In this document: positions 25,805 to 31,776 of the stretch, one piece after another
How positions within the stretch are numbered: position 1 is the first letter of the stretch
Layout: every line of letters begins with the position of its first letter
Assembly: GCA_964428185.1 (NCBI GenBank)
Contig: CAYRXH010000022.1
Span: 1 to 31,776 of the forward strand
DNA length: 31,776 bases
Reading direction: 5' to 3'
Origin: CAYMAZ01 sp964428185
Lineage (GTDB): Bacteria; Bacteroidota; Bacteroidia; Bacteroidales; DTU049
Translations under genes and position numbers: made by a program
The notes under the pieces: generated by a model
The model's database searches: none
What the model was told of the DNA's origin: nothing
Seen by the model: only the letters and a program-made list of their open reading frames with translations

Positions 25805-27511
25805 ATGAAAAAAATGTTGCTTTTTGTCCTGATTTCTGCATGTATTGTCTCAGTATATGCGCAGTCAAAAATTATCGAAGGTACTTATCTCTTTCTGAAA
25901 GATAGTGATGGTAGCGAACCCAAAGAAGATGCAAGAATTACATTGCAGTTTCTCTCAGGTGAATTATATCTTCTCGCGGTTATGCCCGAAGAAACTGTTG
26001 AAGATAACGGAAAATATACATTGACCAATGGAAAACTGACAGTGATTTTTGATTCCTTTGAATTTGGATGTAGTAAAGCTGATTTCACTTTTCAAAATGG
26101 AATACTGACTCTGCCATTTTCAATCCTTGGAGGTGATGGGAATGCTTCTGACTGGAAACTCATTGAGTATGCACACGGATCTTCAGCAGATGGAGATGGA
26201 GATGGAGATGGAAACGGTGACGGAAACGGAAATGGAGAAGGAGATGGTGGCGGCGATGGTGATGGTGATAACAATAGCGGGGATAATGGTTGGGATTATC
26301 CTGAAGATCAGGATATTGCAGATATGGGCAAACCCCGTACTGTTGTTCCTGATCAGGGGAAGACCTATCCTGAAGATCATTTTCAGGGCAGATGGTATGG
26401 ACAGGGCTGGGGCTGGGAAGTGAGGTTTAAACACACATCAGGGGATTTTGTTTCTCAGTTTTCTGGAATCAACAAGGGAGATCTACCCTTTGATAATGAG
26501 AAAATTATCATGTCGCTTATGGTTCAGCACGGCACTTCATTTTATTTTAATGTTGATGAGCATGGGAATATTACCGGAGAGGGGATGATTATTTATAATC
26601 TGATTCCAAATTTATGTGCAGTAGCTGCATTGACAAATTCAATCAATCAGGTGATCAATTTGTCTGAAAAGGTTGCCGGTTTATTTTTGTTGAGTGGCAA
26701 ACTTGGACAGGCATCGGTTCAGGACTTGTCCAAAACTTTTCTGGGAATGGACGGCCAGCTTGGGCGTGCAGCCAAGATGGGATGGGAAGTACTTGAGAAT
26801 AAGGGCTATTCATTTTTGGGAGATCATCTCGTAAATAAGGTGAAAGCCCTTGATATCTCTCACGCACAGCGTGAAGCCATGTGTCAGTGTTCTGCCGGAA
26901 TTCCTGCTGTCGGAGCCGGGAACAAGGTTGGTCCTTCTACAGTGGATGAACTGATTAAAACGTTTGGTGTTGATGTTGCAAAAGCACTTTTTATGGATTT
27001 AGCAACCGGAAGTCTGCCGGGCGGTTTATTGTTATCAATTCCCGGAGTGACACAGGTGCAGTATTATTACAAAGGGCTGGTGAATGGTCCCGAAGTTAGA
27101 AATTTCACAATCTCCGGAAGAATTGATGGTTATGAGATGTATTTGAAATTTGAAAATGCAGACGGTGATCCTCAACTGTACATTGAATATCAGGTGAATT
27201 ATCAGACAGATAAGAGCAGTTTTCCCATTTGGAGTCCGTTTCTTTCTGAACCCGGAATGATAGTTCCTTCGGGCACAATGACAGAATATGAACTTGAACA
27301 GTATGAGGTTGAACAGGAATTTGTAGATCCTGCAACCGGGAAAAAGCAGAAAATGAAAGTTCCCCGTCAGCGGCTTGTTTCTGAAGATGTACATTTTGAT
27401 ACTCCCTTTGCGGTGTTTAATGAAGCAGGAACAAAAAGAAATAACGTTTCAGTATGGCATGAATATGAATACAACTGGACAGCCTATAAATTCAACAAGA
27501 AAGATGAGTGA
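25805..27511 (+). CDS. Unrecognised secreted protein with Asp/Gly/Asn-rich linker
   Basis: A 568-residue exported protein I do not recognise. Seen: a signal peptide (MKKMLLFVLISACIVSVYAQ), an N-terminal domain of about 100 residues that looks lipocalin-like (IIEGTYLFL, YTLTNGKLTVIFD), a low-complexity linker of Asp, Gly and Asn (about 128-156), then a large C-terminal region. The latter has YPEDHFQGRWYGQGWGWEVRF, a helical middle with AMCQCSAGIP, and a beta-rich end. The frame is also open from ATG 25784, but the -7 box and the clean signal favour 25805. It lies between the TPM gene and rsgA and overlaps neither's likely start. Confidence 0.75.
   Translation: MKKMLLFVLISACIVSVYAQSKIIEGTYLFLKDSDGSEPKEDARITLQFLSGELYLLAVMPEETVEDNGKYTLTNGKLTVIFDSFEFGCSKADFTFQNGILTLPFSILGGDGNASDWKLIEYAHGSSADGDGDGDGNGDGNGNGEGDGGGDGDGDNNSGDNGWDYPEDQDIADMGKPRTVVPDQGKTYPEDHFQGRWYGQGWGWEVRFKHTSGDFVSQFSGINKGDLPFDNEKIIMSLMVQHGTSFYFNVDEHGNITGEGMIIYNLIPNLCAVAALTNSINQVINLSEKVAGLFLLSGKLGQASVQDLSKTFLGMDGQLGRAAKMGWEVLENKGYSFLGDHLVNKVKALDISHAQREAMCQCSAGIPAVGAGNKVGPSTVDELIKTFGVDVAKALFMDLATGSLPGGLLLSIPGVTQVQYYYKGLVNGPEVRNFTISGRIDGYEMYLKFENADGDPQLYIEYQVNYQTDKSSFPIWSPFLSEPGMIVPSGTMTEYELEQYEVEQEFVDPATGKKQKMKVPRQRLVSEDVHFDTPFAVFNEAGTKRNNVSVWHEYEYNWTAYKFNKKDE
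26188..26271 (+). repeat. In-frame GAT/GGN repeat tract coding the Asp/Gly linker
   Basis: The tract opens with four near-perfect copies of the hexamer ggagat and continues with decayed copies (ggaaac, ggtgac, ggaaat, ggcgat, ggtgat). It encodes alternating Gly with Asp, Asn or Glu. Because the unit is six bases, slippage would change linker length without breaking the frame. Confidence 0.75.
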
Positions 27512-27519
27512 TGACGGAC

Positions 27520-28434
27520 ATGCAGGGAGTTGTTGTTAAATCCACCGGCAGTTGGTATCTGGTCAAAACAGCTGCAAGTCAAATTGTTGAGTGCAAGCTG
27601 AGAGGGAAATTCAGAATGGATGGGATGAAAACAACAAATCCCGTTGCAGTTGGAGACAGTGTAATTTTTGAAATGAAGGATAATATCGGTTTAATCACCG
27701 GTATCGAAGAACGAAGAAATTGTATTATCAGAAAATCAACCAATCTTTCAAAGCAAAAACACATTATTGCTGCCAATATTGATTTGTCAGTACTCATTGC
27801 AACCATTGCTTTTCCAAGAACTTCCACCGGATTTATGGATCGTTTTCTGATTACAGCCGAAGCTTACAATGTACCTTCGGCAATAGTTTTCAATAAATAT
27901 GATTTGTATGACGGTGTCCTTTCTGAAGTATTGAATGAATACATGAAGATGTATCAGGCAGCAGGATATACTGTTTTGGAGGTTTCAGCACTCACTGGCT
28001 TCAACATTGACAAGCTAAGGGAACTGCTAAAAGGGAAAACCAGTTTGCTGTCAGGGCATTCGGGAGTAGGAAAGAGCCATGTTTTAAATGTTCTTGATCC
28101 AGGGCTAGAACTGAAAACAGGAGATATTTCGGAATATCACCTGAAAGGGAAACACACAACCACTTTTGCTGAGATGCATACTTTGTCGTTTGGAGCAACT
28201 ATTATTGATACTCCCGGAATTAAGGAATTCGGACCAGTGGATTTTGAAGCCTGGGAACTGGGACATTGGTTTCCCGAATTCAAGCCCTTGATCCCTCATT
28301 GCAGATTCAGCAATTGCACACATGTTCATGAACCCGGATGCGCAGTGAGAGAAGCCGCCCAAAAGGAGTTGATACATCCTATCAGATATAACAGTTATCT
28401 CAGCATCCTGAATAATGTTGAAGAAGAGATGTAG
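27520..28434 (+). CDS. rsgA: Ribosome small-subunit-dependent GTPase A
   Basis: A 304-residue circularly permuted GTPase that helps late 30S maturation. Seen: an N-terminal OB fold (VVVKSTGSWYLVKT to VAVGDSVIFE), then G motifs in permuted order: FNKYDL (G4), SAL (G5), GHSGVGKS (G1), GKHTTT (G2) and DTPGIKEFG (G3). A C-terminal zinc knuckle CRFSNCTHVHEPGC supplies Cys, Cys, His, Cys. ATG 27520 gives the family's usual MQG start; ATG 27511 and GTG 27508 overlap the previous stop. It ends before a hairpin terminator. Confidence 0.96.
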   Translation: MQGVVVKSTGSWYLVKTAASQIVECKLRGKFRMDGMKTTNPVAVGDSVIFEMKDNIGLITGIEERRNCIIRKSTNLSKQKHIIAANIDLSVLIATIAFPRTSTGFMDRFLITAEAYNVPSAIVFNKYDLYDGVLSEVLNEYMKMYQAAGYTVLEVSALTGFNIDKLRELLKGKTSLLSGHSGVGKSHVLNVLDPGLELKTGDISEYHLKGKHTTTFAEMHTLSFGATIIDTPGIKEFGPVDFEAWELGHWFPEFKPLIPHCRFSNCTHVHEPGCAVREAAQKELIHPIRYNSYLSILNNVEEEM

Positions 28435-28496
28435 TAAGTTTCATTGATGACTGTAAATCAAGCTATTGACTTTTAGCATCTTATTGAAAAAATTTC

Positions 28497-28521
28497 ATCA
28501 GGCAGAAAGCCTGATTTTATT
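28497..28521 (+). terminator. Rho-independent terminator after rsgA
   Basis: ATCAGGC (28497-28503) pairs with GCCTGAT (28509-28515) around AGAAA and is followed by TTTATT. It lies 63 bases past the rsgA stop. Confidence 0.65.
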
Positions 28522-28944
28522 AAACCAGATTAGTCATTAGGAGCATAGCGAACTGATGACTTAATTGGATTTATCCTCGAATTTGTTTAGATTTGACCGA
28601 CTCATTAATTAATTTCTATAATAACAAATTCGGGACTTCAACCTGAGGTGGAGCGAAGCGGCACCTCAGGGAAAAAGCAGAACACAAAGCAAGCGCTCTG
28701 AAGGAGCAGCTTAAAAGAGCACAAAGTATGAAATACAATGTGAACAAATAATTTGGATAACGATTGTGCCATAATGTTTTTTATTTAAGCTGCCCTGTAT
28801 TCACAATTTTTTTTATTTATAAGGAGTTCATGTGTCGCTTCGCTCTGCTCAGGGCGAATTTTTTGTTGTTTTCCTTTTGCCCGAAGCAAAGCTTCGGGCT
28901 GAATTATCTTCAGGCTTACAGCCTGAACAAACATCGGCTCAAAT

Positions 28945-28966
28945 ATACCCACTCGGGTCGGTATAT
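28945..28966 (-). pseudogene. Scrap of RHS core (YTDPSG)
   Basis: These 22 bases are identical to 31586-31607, part of the RHS core of cassette 1. On the minus strand they encode YTDPSGY. No further core or variable region is attached on either side. It looks like the remains of a third cassette. Confidence 0.7.
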
Positions 28967-29042
28967 ATAATAAAGGTACGGCAAAAATAATTTTTATTAG
29001 TTAACATGAATAATCTTTAAAAGAAAAATATTATTTTGTTTT

Positions 29043-29389
29043 TTAATATATTATAAAGAATTCTGAATGGTTTCCTCTTGATATAAATATTGAGTCAGAA
29101 TTGCATGGTTTCGTAAAATAATCTCCTATCATAATATATGAAGCAAGAGTCTTGTTTTCCTGATTTCTGGCATCAATTCGTAATTTTATTAATTCATTGT
29201 TTGAAATCTCCATATACAAACCACCATTAATAAAAAAATGCATAACTTTTCCTGTGTAACAATCCTCAAATTGAATCTGCGGATATTCTTTGTTTAGATT
29301 TTCTCTTCTTTTCAAAATAATTAAAAATGAAACTAAATTCGCAATTATGAATATCGTAATAATTGCAATAATTTTATATTTTTTTTCAT
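29043..29389 (-). CDS. Small single-TM protein, candidate RHS immunity 2 (apparent frameshift at start)
   Basis: The conserved frame is open from about 29391 and encodes a membrane segment (KIIAIITIFIIANLVSFLII), then a soluble domain with ISNNELIKL and YIMIGDYFTKPCNSDSIFIS. This resembles the protein at 30386-30745. The only ATG in place (29389) is out of frame because the A-run after it has 8 bases (29379-29386 on the plus strand). Nine would give a 115-residue protein starting MKKKYKIIA. As sequenced, an in-frame TTG at 29315 would give 90 residues without the membrane anchor. It follows RHS cassette 2 by about 20 bases. Family unknown; the immunity role is inferred from position and pairing. 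Confidence 0.65.
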
Positions 29390-29410
29390 ATTAATTCAGA
29401 ATTTTCGATA

Positions 29411-30367
29411 CTAATAAGGCCAGTCAAAAACATATGTTTTACCATAATTTATTCCTCCTGAAAAAGTATAATTTGATCCTGTAAGAGACCTTTCCAATCC
29501 TATAAGGACGTTGCCTTTTGAATCCTGAGAATAACTAATAGAGGCAGATAAAAATTTATATCCACCTGCAACTTTGATTCTTTCGCTAGAAAAAGATTCC
29601 TTTTTTAAATCACTATAAGACCCTGTGTAAAGAAAACATGAAAGGGATGCTTCCGCTGATAAATCAAATTGAGCTCCAATTACTGGTTCCCAAAGCCCAT
29701 ACCATCCTTTGTCATCACCTGCATTAATATATAAAACCCCTAAAGTTAATGAACCAGTAGGCAAGTTCATTGACACAGTAATTGCAAAAGCAGCAACACC
29801 TTCAAAACCCTGTGTTTGAACAAAAGTAACAATTCTGTTTAGTAATTCATCCAGACTAATCGGATCATCACCCCCCGGACTCCCGCTCCCTTCTCCGCCC
29901 TCGCTCTGTTCTGCCCAAAGCAATGCCTCAAGATACTGGCTCTCAACGCCCTTTTGACCCATCATTTTCATTTGCAGAATTGCATCATGGCAATCTGTTG
30001 CAAGCTTCCCATTGATGGCAGCAAAATCCATAATTCTGTAGTGATATGTTTTCTGCATTCCAACTCCCATAAAACCACTCGGATCGGTATATCGTAGGGG
30101 ATTATTTCTCACATAAGAATACCTGTTGTAATCCTGTGAGGAATTTGGATTTGCCACAAATGGATCTGAATTGAACATGCGTCCAACGATTGGGTCGCAT
30201 GAGCAGAGATTGGAATTTGTAGTCAAACATCTTTTTTGTTTTGCCTCAGTCCTAAAGGAAGCCCAAAAAGATGTTGGAGTTTCAAAGCAGAAAGAAACAC
30301 CAGTAGATGTATATGCAGCACTATGAAAAATGAAGTTCTTTGACAATTTGTTTGATCTTTTTGACAA
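29411..30367 (-). CDS. Orphan RHS C-terminal cassette 2 (candidate polymorphic toxin tip)
   Basis: A 318-residue open frame. Residues 1-56 do not look like RHS; the RHS core then runs DPIVGRMFNSDPF to YTDPSGF (about 58-100). A variable segment (about 100-190, with Gly/Ser-rich EQSEGGEGSGSPGGDD) leads to a beta-rich domain of about 125 residues ending GGINYGKTYVFDWPY. The end domain resembles that of cassette 1. It may belong to the 'polymorphic toxin type 23' kind, which I cannot confirm. There is no signal peptide and no long RHS barrel, so alone it probably cannot be delivered. The first codon is TTG; the first in-frame ATG (30178) is the MFNSDPF methionine, matching the start of cassette 1. 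A small TM protein follows. Confidence 0.72.
   Translation of the reverse strand: MSKRSNKLSKNFIFHSAAYTSTGVSFCFETPTSFWASFRTEAKQKRCLTTNSNLCSCDPIVGRMFNSDPFVANPNSSQDYNRYSYVRNNPLRYTDPSGFMGVGMQKTYHYRIMDFAAINGKLATDCHDAILQMKMMGQKGVESQYLEALLWAEQSEGGEGSGSPGGDDPISLDELLNRIVTFVQTQGFEGVAAFAITVSMNLPTGSLTLGVLYINAGDDKGWYGLWEPVIGAQFDLSAEASLSCFLYTGSYSDLKKESFSSERIKVAGGYKFLSASISYSQDSKGNVLIGLERSLTGSNYTFSGGINYGKTYVFDWPY
30075..30181 (-). repeat. RHS-core direct repeat, copy in cassette 2
   Basis: These 107 bases match 31590-31696 at 101 positions, including 71 identical bases in a row (30084-30154). They encode RMFNSDPFVANPNSSQDYNR and on to YTDPSG. Such DNA identity gives a substrate for homologous recombination between cassettes. 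Confidence 0.92.
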
Positions 30368-30385
30368 ATAAAATTACATAAAAAA

Positions 30386-30745
30386 TTACATTCGAACCGT
30401 TTTCTCACTGCAATCAAACTGCTTTTCTACCCATTTTCCATTCTCATCCTTTCGAAATACAGATATTACTTCGGAACCGGATGGCTTGACTATGGAATCG
30501 CCGATTTGAATGTAGTTGAAAATCATTTCTTCGCGACCACCTAATTGAATTAAATTATTATTTTCTAATCGGATTTGAGGATCGCCAAACTGATAATCGT
30601 TTGGAAAAATACCCTCAATTATTCCGTGATAGCTTTGTTCAATCCAACGTTTGTGCCCTTTTTGATTAAAAATAAATCCGTACACTATAAAACCAATAAA
30701 TGCAAGAATTAGAATTGAAAAATATACTTGTTTTACTTTTTTCAT
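30386..30745 (-). CDS. Small single-TM protein, candidate RHS immunity 1
   Basis: A 119-residue protein with a short positive N-terminus, one membrane segment at about 8-27 (YFSILILAFIGFIVYGFIF), and a soluble domain likely outside the cytoplasm. The soluble part reads IRLENNNLIQL, YIQIGDSIVKPSGSEVISVFR and a Lys-rich end. The same pattern (NN.LI.L, YI.IGD...KP..S) occurs in the protein at 29043-29389, so they form a family I cannot name. It begins 13 bases after RHS cassette 1, the standard place for an immunity gene. An envelope location would suit a toxin that acts at the membrane or periplasm. Toxin neutralisation is inference. Confidence 0.75.
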   Translation of the reverse strand: MKKVKQVYFSILILAFIGFIVYGFIFNQKGHKRWIEQSYHGIIEGIFPNDYQFGDPQIRLENNNLIQLGGREEMIFNYIQIGDSIVKPSGSEVISVFRKDENGKWVEKQFDCSEKTVRM

Positions 30746-30757
30746 AATTGTACTTAT

Positions 30758-31693
30758 TTACCACCAACCAAGATATGTTTTACCCCTGCCGTGTGAGCCA
30801 CCATAATTAAACCCTACGCCCGTGCCTACGCTAATCCACCTAATAGCATTTTCATTAAAATCATATGCAAAGTACCCTTGCCCACCAAATATAAATCCTC
30901 CAGATATACTCCTAACATCTCCTTGTAATAGTTGTTTGTTAATTGAAGCAGGATTTCCAGTATAATTTGCAAAATTGATATTAAATCCCCAATCCACTTC
31001 AAGACCGAAACGTTCCTGTTCGGTTCGGGTGAGATATATTCCCGGGTCTCCCCGCGTTACCAAATTCACAGAATATGTCGTGCTGGCACCTGCGACAAAT
31101 GTTGATCCCAGATTTATGTCAACACTAATCAGATCAGGAATATTTGAACCAATAAAATGATGATTATACATAAACATTACTTTTTCCTGATAGTTGTTCC
31201 AGTATGGATTTTGAATTGTTGTATTTTTGGCATTATCAAAACGATAAGAATTTGAATATTGAGCAGGCTTTTTATTTAAACCCGAACCCTTCTTCAGTTG
31301 CACACCTTTCAATGGAGGATCATCGCCATCCGGCAACCCCCCTCCATGTAAAGATCCAATTCCTGTTCCTGATATTCCGGGAGAATAGCTTTCAGGGGCG
31401 GCACCAATTGAACCCCCCACATATCCATCATTCAAGCCATCCCCATAAGCCATATCAAATCCAATAAATCCAAAATAAACCAATTCTGTTATTGAAGCCC
31501 ATGATTCTTTCATGGAATATTTGAAATTTTTCCAGCGATGTTTTTTGTGCCCGAATGGATTACATGGCCCATCTCCATTCACAACATACCCACTCGGGTC
31601 GGTATATCGTAGGGGATTATTTCTCACATAAGAATACCTGTTGTAATCCTGTGAGGAATTTGGATTTGCGATAAATGGATCGGCATTGAACAT
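30758..31693 (-). CDS. Orphan RHS C-terminal cassette 1 (candidate polymorphic toxin tip)
   Basis: A 311-residue open frame starting inside the RHS core: MFNADPFIANPNSSQDYNRY to YTDPSGY (about 1-36), where the upstream core and barrel are missing. The frame extends only four codons further upstream (FLAR) before a stop, so this is a cut-off core. A variable segment (about 37-170, with Gly-rich GGSIGAAPE and GTGIGSLHGGGLPDGDDPP) leads to a beta-rich domain ending GFNYGGSHGRGKTYLGWW, similar in pattern to cassette 2. A TAAGTTTG box in the right inverted-repeat arm lies 30 bases before the ATG, so the cassette could be transcribed. No secretion signal is present. Confidence 0.75.
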   Translation of the reverse strand: MFNADPFIANPNSSQDYNRYSYVRNNPLRYTDPSGYVVNGDGPCNPFGHKKHRWKNFKYSMKESWASITELVYFGFIGFDMAYGDGLNDGYVGGSIGAAPESYSPGISGTGIGSLHGGGLPDGDDPPLKGVQLKKGSGLNKKPAQYSNSYRFDNAKNTTIQNPYWNNYQEKVMFMYNHHFIGSNIPDLISVDINLGSTFVAGASTTYSVNLVTRGDPGIYLTRTEQERFGLEVDWGFNINFANYTGNPASINKQLLQGDVRSISGGFIFGGQGYFAYDFNENAIRWISVGTGVGFNYGGSHGRGKTYLGWW

Positions 31694-31696
31694 ACG
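31590..31696 (-). repeat. RHS-core direct repeat, copy in cassette 1
   Basis: Partner of 30075-30181 with six mismatches over 107 bases. The end at 31696 coincides with the point where coding similarity to RHS stops. Confidence 0.92.
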
Positions 31697-31722
31697 TGCG
31701 AGGAATTATTTATAGAATATCT

Positions 31723-31730
31723 CAAACTTA
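31723..31730 (-). promoter_or_regulatory. -7 box TAAGTTTG in the right repeat arm, facing the RHS array
   Basis: On the minus strand TAAGTTTG ends the repeat arm and points toward RHS cassette 1, whose ATG lies 30 bases further on. It is the same sequence as the box before the OPX gene. Confidence 0.45.
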
Positions 31731-31772
31731 CATAAAATTTTAATTACACATAAACGGGATAAAAATCCAGTC
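31723..31772. repeat. Right arm of the perfect 50-bp inverted repeat
   Basis: Reverse complement of bases 1-50 with no mismatch. Inward of 31723 the two flanks differ at once. Outward, four bases (31773-31776) have no partner because the left side is cut by the window start, so the true repeat may be longer. Confidence 0.95.
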
Positions 31773-31776
31773 CAAC

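Larger units (their letters stand above)
28435..29042. other. Gene-free, hairpin-rich stretch next to the RHS array
   Basis: No credible gene in about 600 bases. Besides the terminator at 28497-28521, four hairpins are visible: AGTCATTAG/CTGATGACT (28532-28561, one G-U), CCTGAGGTG/CACCTCAGG (28642-28670), GCCCGAAGC/GCTTCGGGC with a 3-base loop (28879-28899), and TCAGGCT/AGCCTGA with a 3-base loop (28910-28926). A longer-range pair is gagcgaagcg (28651-28660) and cgcttcgctc (28836-28845). The open frame at 28764-28970 is made of these repeats and a core scrap, so it is not a gene. Confidence 0.7.

Noticed and set aside
26120..26440. Overlapping open frames on both strands across the Asp/Gly linker
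   Set aside because: They arise from the low-complexity GAT/GGN repeat read in other frames.
28764..28970. Open frame of 68 codons between rsgA and the RHS array
   Set aside because: It is made of hairpin repeats and the reverse of a core scrap, has odd composition, and no start or context to support it.
1..31772. Composite transposon bounded by the inverted repeats
   Set aside because: No transposase or recombinase gene lies inside, and 31 kb of housekeeping genes is an unlikely cargo. Kept only as an unexplained repeat.
1..31776. Whole window as a circular or phage-like element with terminal repeats
   Set aside because: The end repeats are inverted, not direct, and the genes are ordinary chromosomal housekeeping; no replication, integrase or phage gene is present.

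Overview
The window reads as chromosomal DNA of a low-GC member of the Bacteroidota, most likely an uncultured Bacteroidales-type anaerobe. Evidence: protein families largely confined to this phylum (DUF4249, DUF5063, a DUF4369-type thioredoxin lipoprotein class, Bacteroidetes-style RHS cores), many TAnnTTTG -7 promoter boxes in gene starts, weak Shine-Dalgarno sequences, and a menaquinone-type MenG. No rRNA, tRNA, CRISPR array, transposase or integrase was found.

Layout. 1-3189: an inverted repeat carrying a -7 box, then a polysaccharide export lipoprotein (OPX) and a Wzc-type tyrosine autokinase, the export core of an exopolysaccharide or capsule system. 3243-6299 (minus): an unknown membrane protein, heptose-7-phosphate kinase, pdxH and menG, tightly packed. 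6347-9021 (plus): an LptF/LptG-type permease overlapping a GT4 glycosyltransferase, so LPS or surface glycan work. 9043-13084 (minus): a secreted S9 peptidase and dnaK. 13251-17842 (minus): a packed operon ruvX-def-TPR lipoprotein-DUF5063-thioredoxin lipoprotein-DUF4249 lipoprotein. 18065-20292 (plus): DUF2752, a small two-TM protein and the NAD(P)HX repair enzyme Nnr. 20531-22334 (minus): yceD-rpmF-fabH. 22697-24148 (minus): a PepD-type M20 dipeptidase. 24225-28434 (plus): a TPM-domain protein with zinc ribbons, a secreted protein with an Asp/Gly/Asn linker, and rsgA.

28435-31776 is different in character. A 600-base gene-free stretch with five hairpins leads into a minus-strand array of two orphan RHS C-terminal cassettes. 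Each has a short RHS core (YTDPSG type), a variable segment and a related beta-rich C-terminal domain, and each is followed by a small single-TM protein. The two small proteins are related to each other (motif IGD...KP...S). This is the arrangement expected of polymorphic toxin/immunity modules stripped of their main RHS gene. A 107-base direct repeat marks the core of each cassette, a third core scrap lies at 28945-28966, and the second candidate immunity gene has an apparent one-base frameshift in an A8 run.

The first 50 bases of the window and bases 31723-31772 are perfect inverted copies. Each copy ends exactly at a TAAGTTTG promoter box pointing inward, one at the OPX/Wzc pair and one at the RHS array. 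This may be an assembly-breaking repeat, a mobile promoter element or one side of an invertible region. Together with the toxin cassettes it is the part of the window most worth following up.
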